A stretch of 64,000 bases of DNA from Azolla caroliniana (lineage: Eukaryota > Polypodiophyta), in assembly GCA_043228905.1 (NCBI GenBank), contig JBHGNT010000001.1:29450001-29514000 (forward strand). Reading direction: 5' to 3'. Numbering within the stretch: the first letter of the stretch is position 1; every line of letters starts with the position of its first letter. Shown here piece after piece: positions 40,001 to 53,300 of the stretch. The translations under genes were made by a program, and so were the position numbers. A model generated the notes under the pieces. It did not search any database. It had not been told where the DNA came from and worked only from the letters and a program-made list of their open reading frames with translations.

Positions 40001-43000
40001 ATGGTGATGCAATACCTGCATTTTCTTCTTGTATGTTTTGAAGATGGAGTTATCTTGGGAGCATGAAGGTGAGAACCAAACAGTGACCTGATAAAGACTA
40101 GGAGTAGTAAGAGGTAATAATGAAGAGATGGACAGGGATAGCTAACCCTAGGTCTGTATGCAGACCTTAACCATGGCTGGAAGCCATCTGATAGCTAATG
40201 GATCTGCACTAGCCTTTATTTATCCCTATTACTGTAGCTATACATATGCTCATAACATACCTCACCAGGCTTGCAGTTAAATAGAATGTTTGAACGTGCT
40301 AGAGATGGCAGTGCCTAAGATGATCTAGCCAAGATGGTGGAACCTTATGTTTGAAAGATGGAAGACAGTAAAAATAAAACTGAAGTGTTTATGTTGAGTT
40401 TGGTAAACCAAAAGCACATATGTTGAATGAAAAACCGGTGGCACAGGTGATAAATTGTAGATATTTCCTGCTGAATAGATGGTTGGTATCTTTTTCTTGT
40501 TCATTTTCAATATAAATATGCTGAGTAGTCTAAAGCTTCTTGTTCTGTAAATTTATGCTTAAATTATACACCATTTTGATTAGGTCATCCATTTCTTGGC
40601 CTCCAGGTTTTTGGTTTTCAGGAATTTAGCAGAAGCATTTTACAAACAAGGTCCTGATTTGCACAAAGATGCTTTGCAGTGCTTCCTTCACGCTGTATCC
40701 ATTGACGCAAAAGATGTTACAATTTGGAATAGGCTTGGTTCTTTAGCTTGTTTGCTTGGCTCGTATAATGTTGCACGCTGGGCCTTTGAACAAGGTCTTA
40801 ATTGCAGTCCACAGCATTGTAAGCATCACTTACAAAGTTCAATGCTTGTTTCACATTGAAGGTAGATGTATTTTCTAATCAGCGCTTTCTGCAGGGGCTT
40901 GCATGGAAAAACTTGTGGAGGTGTTAATTGCCATTGGGGATGAGGCTGCATGTTTATATGCTGTCAAGCGACTTCTTAAAATCTCACCATCACATCCAAG
41001 GGCTTTGTTAGTCAGGCGTGTAATTGAAGAAAATATTGACCCTGTTGAACTGATGGAAGGTGAAGAAAGTTCAAACAGATACTCAAGGATGCTACGTGGC
41101 ATTGATAAACTAAAACCGCTGCACCACAGTTTATCTTTCTCTAAGAAGCGAAAGCGTGAGGACTTAGAATTTGCAAAAGAATCTTCACATAAAAATGTCT
41201 TAAAGCTGAATCTTGATGAACCCTCTTTGGCTGAGCTTCTGAACACAATTTTGAAAGGTATTGAGAGGATTAATGCAAAAAGTGTTGTGACCTCTGCCAC
41301 ACAGGATCATGATGCAGTGCATGCTACTGGAAAATCTGCAATTACAAATGCAGCTGTTATATTCACACTTTGGGGGAAGAGCATCAATGAGGTTGAGTTG
41401 CAGACTCAACCTGCTGTGTTCAACGTTGTGGAAAGGCAACACTCTACTCCTAAAGATGACAATGACTCATCCTCTGTAAAAGCTCTGAAAGTTGAAGGCA
41501 TGTCTACATTAGATTCAAGTACTGATAGAATCACCACTACAAAGGAAAGAGATATTTCTACTGATGAGGAACCACAGTTGGAAAGACGAAGTACTAGGCT
41601 TGAAAGAATAAGAACGCGCAAATTTGATAAAAGTGAAGAGCTTGAAAACATACAACTAGAGGAGAGTAAAATCAAGGTCTCTTTTGAAGGGCTTATGAAA
41701 CTGCTTGAGCCTTACATAATCTGTAAGGAAAATCTAGATGATGCTATAGTAGAGTTGTTGCCGAATATGACAGAAGATGAGAAAACACGAGCTCTTGATT
41801 ACGTTGAGGGGAGAGAGGTCATTAGTTTCCTCCGGGAACATTTTGTAAATAGTGGTTTATATCATGTTGGTCAGAAGCTACTCGAGAAAATATCCTTAAA
41901 CAGCATCAAGCCATTTGAAAGTTGGACAAATCTTATACGTTTAGAGAAGTGTATCAGGAATGTGTCAAGAAAATCAAGCCCATTTTGTAACCTTTTTCTG
42001 GCAGAGGTATATATGGACATGATGTCTTCTACTACAGGGCAACATGAAATTGCAGGATTTCTAGAGGATTGTGATTATCATCTTTGCAACATAATAGGGT
42101 ATATTGCTGTTGAAATGTCATCTTATGATAATTCTGCAATAGGACTGAGCCCAGAAATTTTAGATAAGAATAAGAATTTGGTTAGGGAAATTCAGATCAA
42201 AGGTGCTGGTACAGAAAGCTGTTTGTGGTCTTTCTGGGTACGATTTTACTGGGCAAGTGGTCGCTTGCATTATCTTCAGGGAACCTGTGAGAAAGGCAGG
42301 GAGGATTTTCATAAGTGTCTTGAAATCCTGGAGTCGAGGGAGCATAGTGAAATAGGTGCAGACACTGTTATCCTTACACATTGTAGAACTGACAACAAAA
42401 TCTCTGCAGAAATAGTACGCCATAAGATTCACGAAGTCCAAATTCAAGATTTACTGTCACATCAAGCTGCAGAAATGTTGGAAGAGGGCCGTTATTCTGA
42501 GATGATTGAACTTCTGGCTCCAATTTTATTCATTGAACAGGCAAACACAGGGTCTACAATGACAGTGACAATCAAGAAACGCTCAACAGACTTTTCTACA
42601 GAGCTCAAAGCTTTAGAGATGCTTCTTATTGCATGTGAAAAATCTGAGCCAAGGAATTTCAATGTGGCCTTACAGTGTTTTATTCGGAGAATGCAGATAC
42701 ACTTTTCCACTGCAGGTATTGTGAATCTGAAGGGAGCTAAAAGTAGTTTATTGCAAAGTGTAAAAATGCTTCAATCAGAAGGAATGAAGGAGGATTCATT
42801 TAAGGTGATAGCGAAGGAGGTGAAGCATATCACTAGGAGTCTTTCAAATTTTGATCAACATTTCCCTGATAAAATCAGCATGGTAATTTGTCTCTTTATG
42901 TCAATATGAACAATAGAAGAAAAGAGAAGACCTAGCCTATTTAGTCCAGTACATATATCCTGGTGTGAAATGATACCAATATGGATCTGTACCAAATTCT

Positions 43001-46000
43001 GTTTCCTTCAGCAAATTTTAGATGTTGGGAGTTCCAACTCTATACTCTTATCTACAGCTGGCATTTCATGCATGAAGAAAGCTGGTCTTTATAATATTTG
43101 GTGTCATGGACACAGCAGGCTGCAAAGATGATTTAAGAAAGAAAATGGGATGAAATCCTTGTCTGAATGGGCACTTCAGAATGGGACTTCATTAATCCCC
43201 TTCCGAACTATAGATATAATTGAACAGCTTAACATCTTTGTTTGCAAAATAAAAGTTCAATCTTTTCACATCATAAGTTTGGATCCTGTTGTCTGTGAGT
43301 TAATGCAAGCACAACTGATGTGGCACCAACCTTATCCTGTGTGACTAATTCATATTTATTTCTCCCTTGTGTTGCTTGCATGCAGTCCCTGGATGTAAAA
43401 CTTTTGGGGTATATGCAACAACTTCTTCTTACAATCATGTGCCACATATCTATGCTGCGAGCATCTAGGAGGTCGACTCTATTTGTTCCAGATGCATCAG
43501 AACAACCAGAGGCTGCTTGCTTTGTGGATGCATCAGTATCATTTTGTAGGCTTCAGCAGTTCAGTTCAACAACTCCTATAAAACAACAGGTTAACATACA
43601 ACATTTTTGCTTATTTTATGTGTAGAAAACACCGTTTCACATAGTTGATGTATTGACATGTCTCATGTTATGACAGGTCGAATTATTGGTAAGAGTTCAT
43701 GACGTTCTTGCAGAATCTGGCCTTTGTTGTGCAGGCAAGACATGCGAGGGTGGTGAAGGGGTTTTCCTAAAAATGGCTATAAAACATTTTCTTCATTTGG
43801 AGATGAAGCTCAAGACAGCTATGCCGAATTCTGTTGTTAATGACTTTGTGAGTAAATTAAATGATGAAGCGTCCACAGAGGTAGTTATTAACAGTATCAG
43901 CTCTGATCATGACCTACTTAAAGTTGATGAAACATCAATCGATGAGAAGTTGGTTGAAGGATTCAAGGAATCTCATTCTGACAAGAAAAGGAAGTTAACC
44001 ACAAGTGAACAAGTTAGTGACATAGAGAAAAAGAAAACAGATATAGGGCTTGATATGGCATTGGATCAAAGTTTCTTCTGCTTGTATGGTTTGAACCTTA
44101 GGGGTGGGTTAGACTCAACAGGCGGTCAGGATGGCTTAGCTATGCACATAAATACTAGCTTGGGAGAATATCAAACAAAGGAGCAGTGCGCAGAAGTTTT
44201 TCAATATTTACTTCCCTATGCAAGAGTTTGCACGGTAAATTCATATCACAGCATCCCAACTCTCTATGAGCAGTTAACAGATTCCTGTCATTGTTATTTT
44301 TCAATAATTATTCACATTTTCTGTTTTCTTGATTTGCATCAAACATGCCAGTTGCTTTATGTGCATGCATGCTCATGTAATGCTTATTGTTATATTAAAT
44401 AGAAGCACATGGTTTTTATTTATACCAGCACTGTATTTTGTTTGGATATTCTTTGTAGAGTTAAACACATCATACATGATCCATTTAATGTTATGGTTTT
44501 GTGATACTTTGCAGAAAGCTTCTTTGACCAAACTACGCAAGGTCTTGAGGGCTATCCGACGGCACTTCTCGGATCCACCTGAAAAAATGCTGAAAAATAA
44601 TGCCATTGATGCCATCCTTGATAGTCTAGATATTGATGAAGCAAAACTTTCATGCATGGTCCTGAATCATGCTAATATTAATGAAGTATTAGGATATGTA
44701 TTGACGAAGCCGTTTCACATTAATTCAACAACCGTGAAAGCGGTATCCACCATTGGTGATGCTGTGGGATCAGAAGAAGGGGAGGATGAGCGTCAGCAAT
44801 ATAAGGAAGTTTATGAGAACATGTATTATCTTCTATCCCAGGTTGAGGAGACATGTGCAAGTGACAAGTGGCCAGGATTTGTGCTATCGAAAGAGGGAGA
44901 AGAATTTGTAGAGCAAAATGTGAAGTTATTCAAATATGACTTAGTATACAACATTTCACGATTTGAGAGCTGGCAAAACCTTGCAAATCTCTATGACGAA
45001 GTAATTCATTTAACAATCTTTGAGATATCGAGACCTGTGGTAAGATTTTGAGTGAAATTGTTTCGCTTCCAGGAAGTAGATCTGATGCTGAATGATGCGA
45101 GTAAAACAACTACTGCAATGGGCTGGCATAAAGACACAAACCTAATAAAAAGAGTTGAGGTAGGCAGGCGGCATACCAGGCGTTGTTTACTCATGAGCCT
45201 AGCTCTAGCAAAGACTCAAGAAGAGGAGGTTTGTGAAACCCTTTTTCTTATGCCTAGGGTGTGATGGTTTTGAGTTGACACTGATGAAATCCTTGGCATC
45301 ATTTTTCAGTGTCAGGTACATGAGCATCTTGCGCTTGTATATTATGACAGTGTACAAAATGTTGCTCCATCATATAATCAACGACAATATATTGCTGTCA
45401 GGGATCTTGCATGGCGGGAAGCATGCCAAAAGTCTTTTGTGCATTTTAAGAAAGCTCTCTCTTTCAAGTATGATTCTTTACCTTCTATATTTCTATGAAA
45501 ACATATTTCACATTATGCATGCGAGAAATTGCTATTGTCTAATTGATTGAAACCCCGATCGAATATAGTGGTAGAAGCCCTTGACTGATCTCAGTGTGTG
45601 TGCATGAGATGGATGTGGCTTTTATGTGCATGGGAGGGAGTGGTGCATGTTAAAAGAGAGAGGGCAGATGGAAAGCAAGATATTCTACCTTTCAGGTTAG
45701 AATGGATGTATCTCTTCTACATGGGAAAACTTTCTGAAAAACTTGGCAAGCCTTGTGAAAAGTATCTCGCTTATTATAAAAAAGCTGCTGATATGAATCC
45801 TTCTGCTGTCGATACTCTATATCGTCTTCATGCATCTCGACTGAAATTGCTTTGCTCCAGGAGGATGGATGATAAAGACATCATTAAGGTAATGAAATCA
45901 GTTTCCTATATAGAATCTTAAAAGGTGCTTCTTTTTTTTGGGTAACTCTTATATCTATGGACAGGTTATTTCAGGTTGTATCCAAGTACTCCTATGTGGT

Positions 46001-48744
46001 AAGCACCAAGGAAAAGATAGATTCTTTGCTTCAATTCGGTCAGTCCCTAGATGGATTAGAGATGGATGTAAATGCAGACGCTATACTTGAAGCAGAAAAG
46101 AGTAATATTGAAGATGCATGGAATATTCTTTTTGATGATTGTGTCAAAGCATTAGAAGCTTGCATAGAGGGAGATCTAAAACATTACCATAAGGCCCGAT
46201 TTAGATTGGCACAAGCTTTATTTTCCCGTAATAGAACCAATGATAAAGAGAAGGCAAAGGAGGAGTTGGGATTTTGTTTCAAATCAAATCGATCACTTTT
46301 CACTATAAATATGTGGGAAATTGATGGTGCCACAAAGAAGAACAGGTAATTTATGGGTACGAGATTAGTTGTCTTATTTGATATAGATAAAATGGGTTTA
46401 TCTCTCTGCCTAGAGTATTGGTAAACTTATATGCAGTTGAACGTAATATCATATGTTTCTGTGTGGATGGCAGGCGTAAAACACCGGGCTCTAGTGGTTT
46501 GAGACGTGGCCTTGAGGTTCTAATGCCTGAAAGCTCACGGAAATTCATTACATGTTTGAGGAAATATTTACAATTCTATCTCCATCTCTGTGAAAAGACT
46601 TTTGATTTGTGCACTCTAGAGAGGGCTCATTGCTCGTTGAGAGTTGACAAAAAGGTTTCTGCATGTGTTTTTTCAGGGTTTTCTCTTCATAAGGTATCTG
46701 TAGCTTTGATTCTGATTTTATTTGGTATTGCATCTTGCAGTTTTCTTTGTGCTTGGCAGATATGGTAAACGTAGCTCTTGGAAAGTACATACATACTCTT
46801 GGAGCTGCAATCTCTTGCTATGATAGAGGGGAGACATTGCCAAACATTTCTTTAAATAATCTTACAGAGAGGTTTTTCAACCTTTTCATGGAGCATGGGG
46901 GATCGTGGTCAGACCTTGTCTCCACCAGCTTAACTGAAGCTGGATTCTGTTCCACAGATGAGGTTTCAGACAAAGCCATTTACAGGTGAATCTGAATGAG
47001 TATATCATATGATTTTGTAAAGTAAAAACACACTGAAGGATACACTTGCACATTCCTAAATCTATAATGGATTATGTCATGAGATTCATGAATAATGGGC
47101 TGTCCACACAAGTCATCATGTTGTACAACTAGTTTGTAGGTAGGGTTTGCCTTTTGTTTAGATCTTCCTGAATTTCTTCATGATCTAGAGTGGTGTTCTT
47201 TTCCAACACTTGTATAGTCTTCTGTCCTGATCTTTGGAAGACTTAATTTGAGGAACATCCTCTACTCTGGGTTGAGTTTATGTAGCAATTTTGATCATCA
47301 TCTGTATGGCACTTTATGATATCCACTTGGCACCTAGGTGATTGTCAAATATTACGTGCAAGGCAAGGCCTAGATTCGAGTAACATTGACCTCTACCTTT
47401 CTGGCTGTCATACTACAGCATTCAGCTGCTGTCTTTGTCAGTATTATCATTACATCAGATGTAGAGTGTTATATATTTTCCTGCCAAAAGAGAAATAACT
47501 GGACTGGGAGGTTAAGAGCATGCCTGATAATGAGAACTTCTAGAAACTGTACAATTTCTTTCAATATTTGAACTTCAAGTTAAACTTGCAGCCACATTCA
47601 TCATTACCTACATCTTCTGGAATGTGACAACAAAGTGGATGTGCTGGAGTCTATAAATGAAAAGATAAAGAAGCGGTTCAAGAATCTCAAGCTGGTGAAA
47701 GAGTCATGCACATCTATTTCCAAGCATGCAGCAATAGCATGGTGCCGAGCTCTCTGTGTGTCACTTTGTGCAATCACCTCCATCCATCGACAGGATCATG
47801 ATGGAGCCTTGCCAAGCAGCAGTGATCAGCTTGTGGTTGAATTGCAAACTGATGATATCATGAATAGCTCATCTGATCTTTTTCTTCCTAAGACAGAATG
47901 TGATACAATGAAACAACATCGAAATCGATTATCATGTATGAATGGGGTGCGAATCAAACAGGTTCTGTCTGAGAATATGGATCAGGCTACAAACTTACTT
48001 CGGCAGGCTTTCACATTTTATAGAGATTGTGCTGGTCCTTTCCCTTCAGGAATGAGTTTGTTTTTAGTTCCTGTGGGATCTAATGTTTCTGCAAACAATG
48101 TTGACACCATAGCTACTTTGACATCGAGCACAAGTTCGCTGGTTGGTGTGGACCTAAGTGTGCCACGGAAACTTCTGTTGTGGGCATACACTCTGGTGCA
48201 TGGGCATACCTGCAGCATAGCTGAAGCTGTAAAATTCTGTGAAGAACAAGCGAAGGTTTGTTTTTGCATTTAATTTTCTTGTCATTCTCTTGGATTATTA
48301 TGAATTTTCTTCTTTGGGAAGAAGAAGAAAATAGGTAACATATCATTTTGTTAGTGTTTTCTTATTACGGCACCTTGAAGAAGATGGATCATCATGGTTT
48401 ATTTTTGGGTGGTTTGAAAGCAGAACAAAGCAAAGAAGGGGCTTCCCTCTCATGCTTGTCCACCAGTGAATTGCACAGGTTTGTTTTGATAGGACATTTT
48501 TGTTTTTCTTTATGAAGAATGTGGGGCTTTTGAGGAAAACTAAGTTGTGCCCAATGTTGTTGCAGAGAAAATTGGTGGGAGTGGCGCTCCGAAAGAATCA
48601 TCGGGTACTGGTTATCACCAGTCAATGAATAATGAGGTGGGCGATGAGAGAGAAAAAGTACTATTAGTTGAAGATCATGATGGCTTGGGTGGATCAGAGA
48701 TGCATAATAACACAGGGCCAAGTAGTAGATCCACCGAGGAATAA
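37032..48744 (+). CDS. CABIN1: CABIN1 homologue, HIRA histone chaperone complex subunit
   Basis: CABIN1 with HIRA and UBN deposits histone H3.3 independently of replication. Coding exons: 37032-37034, 37425-37502, 38220-38339, 39157-39197, 40607-40818, 40895-42882, 43386-43589, 43677-44234, 44515-45000, 45073-45228, 45310-45467, 45696-45888, 45975-46345, 46474-46654, 46741-46985, 47592-48255, 48424-48478, 48566-48744; phases agree, 1963 aa. The start MFSIAAINDVETPQEDW and APTKEAQEFQLTQMY match plant CABIN1 as I recall it. TPR-like helices follow (LRFLVFRNLAEAFYKQG, DALQCFLHAVSIDAKD, WNRLGSLACLLGSYNVARW), then a long acidic/basic linker (exon 6) and further helical repeats (LEWMYLFYMGKLSEKLGKP, YYKKAADMNPSAVDTLY). 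The ATG is the last triplet of the leader exon. The donor after exon 2 is cag|gttccc, non-consensus but supported by the family match on both sides. Acceptor use at 45974 rather than 45965 is chosen by frame. Confidence 0.92.
39270..39480. repeat. Imperfect AAACTGTTTAAA-type repeats in CABIN1 intron 4
   Basis: Variants of aaaccatttaaa, aaactgtttaaa and aaactatttaaa recur at intervals of roughly 40-50 bases with accompanying ctcaaa.. and gaacc motifs. A decayed satellite-like array; borders approximate. Confidence 0.5.
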
Positions 48745-49271
48745 TGGAGGGAGACGAAAAAACTCACTTTGTATTTTTAACATTTCCATGCCATTTGGGT
48801 CCTGCGTATGTGAGGTCCGAGGAATGAATGGTTTTCAATGTATATTACCTTGAAAAAGGGGCTACAAAGAGTTCCCTTTGTATCATTCTTGAAAGGGCTT
48901 TTTAGGTGAAATGTCTTTTTAAGTCTTTGAATCGCATCCATCTTTCATCTTAAGATGCTGTGATATATGAGTTATATCAGGCTACTTCAAAAAAATAGGC
49001 AAAAATATCAGGCTAATTTAGGTTGAATTCAAACTCTTAAATCACACGCAAAGTTATTTGACATCAATGAAGTTAGTAACTATGGAAGAATCTTGATTGT
49101 AGGCTAACTATGTACTTGGTAGCTTAAAATGGTGATTTCTTAAGAGAGTACAAAAGAAAGATTGAAACCATTTGCATTTGTTGCATTCCCAAAGGGGATT
49201 GTTCACCTTAAAATATAAAATATGGTAACCTAACATGGCATTGCCACACAAACCTTGCTCGACAGAATTCC

Positions 49272-49484
49272 TTTATTGTTAATGGCACGTTATGTACACA
49301 ATTCATGTACTTGATTTATATGGTAATATGATATAGTATGTGTTTATTGTTAATGGCATGTTATGTACACAATTCATGTACTTGATTTATATGGTAATAT
49401 GATATAGTATGTGTTTATTGTTAATGGCACGTTATGTACACAATTCATGTACTTGATTTATATGGTAATATGATATAGTATGTG
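49272..49484. repeat. Three tandem copies of a 71-bp unit
   Basis: Copies 49272-49342, 49343-49413 and 49414-49484 are almost identical (a cacg/catg difference in the middle copy). Located between CABIN1 and CLPR3. Confidence 0.93.
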
Positions 49485-49959
49485 TGAACTTTATACGAAC
49501 CTCAAATTGAAAATGTGGTGTAGCTTGCAACCCAATTATAGCATTTTGCCTAGTGTGGCTTGCTTGGCTTATAGATAAGCACACACTAAGCACCATCGAG
49601 TCCATGCTTTTTCCACATTGTAAAGCTAAGGTCAATCACAATTGTAAGACACGTGAATGGAAACATATTGCAAATTGAAGTAACCTATAAAACCAATACA
49701 ATAAAGTAGTGAAACAAAGGTCAATGGCAATTGTGCACCTCCCAAGATGATGCATTTGATGTGATTCTACAGTGCAACCACTCGCATGATTCAATCGTAT
49801 GGCAACATGAAGACCAAAACATGAATGAGGAATAAAAACCAAGGCATAGCTTGTAGATGTAGATGCAAAAGGCGAAGACCCTGGAATGTAGAGTCAAGAA
49901 ATGAGGAATATGGAAGGTTGGCGAAACTCAGATTATGGTCTGCCCCGCGAGGCATTCAT

Positions 49960-50312
49960 CATGCCACATACATGCATGCATGTGTCTACACGTGCTTGCA
50001 CACACATGTATACATCCATACATACATGCGTCTACGCGTGTATGCACACACATATGTTTAATACATACATATGTCTGCGCACGTGTATGCATACACATAC
50101 ATACATACGTCTACACATGTATTATGCATACACATACACGTGTCTTATGCATACACATACATACTTCTACACGTGTATGCATTCGCATACATACGTACGT
50201 ACGTACATAAATACATACAACATACATATACACGTGTATGCATACACACACACATACATACATACATACATACGCTCTCCTCATTCACACCCTTCATACA
50301 TACATACATGCA
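49960..50312. repeat. CATA-based minisatellite upstream of CLPR3
   Basis: Repeated units mixing catacatacata, cacacatg and ctacacgtgtatgcatacacatac over about 350 bases, ending some 50 bases before the CLPR3 ATG. Several units contain cacgtg (G-box core). Confidence 0.85.
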
Positions 50313-50360
50313 CACACATCCATTTCCTTCTCCTCCTTCCTCTGCTTCTCCTCCTTCGCC

Positions 50361-53300
50361 ATGGCCATGGCGATGACGTCCTCCTTCTTCGCTTCATCAT
50401 CTGCTTTCCATGATTCTTCCTCTCTACTCAGAGAAGAACCAACCTGCTTCTTCAACTTCAACAACCACAATAATACAAGAAGAAGAAGATGTCACAAAGC
50501 ACAATCGCCAAGGCAACATCGACAATCAGCAAACCCTAATTTCCTCCCCGTTTGTGCTCTGAGAGGCATCCCGAATACCATACCTGCCTTTCCAAATGAT
50601 CCTTTCCTTTCTCGACTCGCGGAAATGGTGTCTCCTTCTTCTTCTTCATCATCATCTTCTTTTCCGGATAACCCTAACAGTGAAGGCCTTCCTCTCCTTG
50701 ACCTCGTATCCGGTCCTTCCAAGCTCATGGCTGCCCCGGGTCAGGTAAAGGATCAAATTTTCTGCTTGGTTCTTGCTTTTCTTTTTTGCCTGCCTGTCTT
50801 ACTTTTTAGTCCTAAAATCAGAAGATTTTGGTTCTGTTTGTTTTCTTTACCTTTCTTCCTTCACTTCTTAAGATTTGTGTGTGTTCGCCTTTCTTCCTTT
50901 TCAGCTCTCCAGATTTCTGTATTCGTTTGTTTGCCTTTTATCTACTGGCTTCTTTACGTTAACCTCAGCTGCTAATGTTTCTGTCTCTGGTTCTTTTTGT
51001 TTAGTTGCCTTTCATCCCCTCTTGACGGAAGGAATGTTTTTTGTATGCATTTCCTTTTCCTTCTGAAGTACAGGACGTTTGTGTGGAGATTTTCTTATTT
51101 GTTTGTTGTTATTTTGTTTGTTTTACCCCTTCCTACTTGCAGGTGGAATTTTCTTGAGATTTTACCCATCAGTTAAGGTTTATTGACATTTCGTGCAATG
51201 TTTTTGTAATTTCCTCTTCTGTTATGATATGAATACCCCTCTTCTTCATTGTTTCCTGTATTGATTTGTTTGCTTACAATGAGCACAAAATCTGTTTGTT
51301 TTTGCCTTTTGGTGACATTTCCTTCCTCAATTTCGTTGCTGCTTGTTTTTGTTTTCTTTGCATGGATTTTCTTTCTTTGTTTTTTGATGAAACAAAGTTT
51401 CTTCGAGATTTGGTGATTTGGTGATTTGGTGTCTATTTTCTTTTACTTCCCTTGATGTATTTATTTATTTTTAAATTCGATAACTTGACAGGCTGAGCGA
51501 TCGGCTGCTTACAATGAGCACAAACCACGAAGGCCTCCTCCGGATTTGCCTTCTCTTCTTCTGAACAGTCGGATTGTTTACATTGGAATGCCCGTATGTG
51601 CATTCTTTTCTATTTTCTAATTCATTGCACATTACAGTTATCTTTGGTTAGCAGAGCGAAAAGTCTAGATTTGGCCACTTGCATTCAATCTGCCAAATTT
51701 CTAGGAACAGTTTCATGAAGTTTTTGTTACTAGTTATGGCTGTGTTACAAGGCATTGAGAGGCCAGATACTAATTACTGCTAATTATATCATTAGGAAAG
51801 ATTTCACTAATAGTCACGTTTAGCTCCATTGATGCTCTAACTGCACATTTACCATTCTCTACTGCATCTAATGAACTCATATGTGTTTTTTCTATCAGCT
51901 TGTGCCTGCGGTCACTGAGCTAGTCATAGCTGAACTCTTATATCTCCAATGGCTGGATCCTCGGCAACCTACATATGTCTACATCAACTCTACAGGGACA
52001 TCGCGTGCTGATGGGGAAACGGTATTTTCTCTAAGGATTGCTTATACGTGTCCTCTTAAAAGCTTGTGTGATGAAAGTAAAATTGTCTTAGACTAAGGCA
52101 CTAATAATAATGCCAAGGAATAATGTTGATGTATGTGGTTAGATTACCCCCATTACAGGCATTATATCATTTGATATCTAAACTATAAACTACTATGCTA
52201 GCAGGTACTAAACAAGACTATTAGGCAGTGTGATACATCATGCAAGTTGAGAGTGTATTAATGCTAAAGCATTTATATGGATTATTTTGAATCGTATCTG
52301 TGAATGAAACCAAAGCAAGTGATGATGCACTCAACTCCAATCCTTGTTAAAAGCTAATGAAAACACCTAAAATAAGTTGTACCCTGGATAAATTTAACAT
52401 AGAAACTAGCCACAGCATGCTATTTTACCGAGGTGAGGAAGTACCTACAGTCTCAAAGGGAAATAGTCATGTTAAGGACTGTAAGCCTGTGTGTAGAAGT
52501 AAAAACAAGGAATGAGGAATTGAACTGAACTTCAGAGGCAACTTTTCTTCTTTGCACTGATGTTATGGTATCTAATGTGTATATCTTGTAAACCTATCTT
52601 TTTTTAAGATATGTCTAGCGATTTCTGTGCATCTCCAGATGATGTATTTATTGCATTCTCAGGTAGGCATGGAGACAGAGGGTTTTGCCATCTATGACAC
52701 AATGATGCTTGTAAAGAATGAGGTATATGTTTTGTTTTGATTGACATGGTTTCCTGTTGATGGTTCTTGGTTTGTATGATATAGAATGTTTTGTATATTT
52801 GCAGATACAAACTGTAGCTGTAGGGGCCGCTATTGGGCAAGCATGCTTGTTGCTAGCAGCTGGGACTAAGGGCAGGCGTTATATGATGCCTCATGCTACA
52901 GGTATATATAGACGAGTCTGCTGAAGAAATGCAATAGCTGAATCCATTGTGTTGCCTAAGATTTCTTTATTTCCAAAATGCTGTCGTCGTTTAACGTTGT
53001 GGCTCTTTACAATATTTTATTTTATTTTATTACAACATGTCTTCATGTTCAAGTTGTGTTTACCATCTTGATTAGGATTGCATGAACATCGTCTTATCTT
53101 ATCTGAGTTACAGTTTATTGAGGTTTGATTTGGACCATTTGCTCAGTTCATGGACTTCTATGATATGTGTGAATCTAGATGCTTTTGCGAAATGTAGGAA
53201 TGAAATGCATTTGCCTCTTAACTCTAATAGAAAATGTTACTATCTAATCTACAGTTATCTGGGCTCTCTGAATTGGACAATTGATAAGAATTTCCAGATA

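Larger units (their letters stand above)
48745..50360. other. Intergenic region between CABIN1 and CLPR3
   Basis: Holds the CABIN1 3' untranslated region, the 71-bp triplicate and the CATA minisatellite. No additional gene is supported; frames through the minisatellite (His/Tyr/Thr repeats) are not regarded as coding. Confidence 0.6.

Noticed and set aside
45598-45700. Additional CABIN1 exon from the open frame beginning at 45598
   Set aside because: The phase of exon 11 requires entry at 45696 after ttcag; the upstream part of that frame is intron.
49272-49484. CRISPR-like repeat-spacer array
   Set aside because: The 71-bp units are contiguous copies without spacers, and the DNA is nuclear plant sequence.
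49901-50360. Long open frame through the CATA minisatellite giving His/Tyr/Thr-rich protein, in one frame continuous with CLPR3
   Set aside because: Low-complexity repeats stay open in all frames by their period; the CLPR3 family start and leader fit ATG at 50361.
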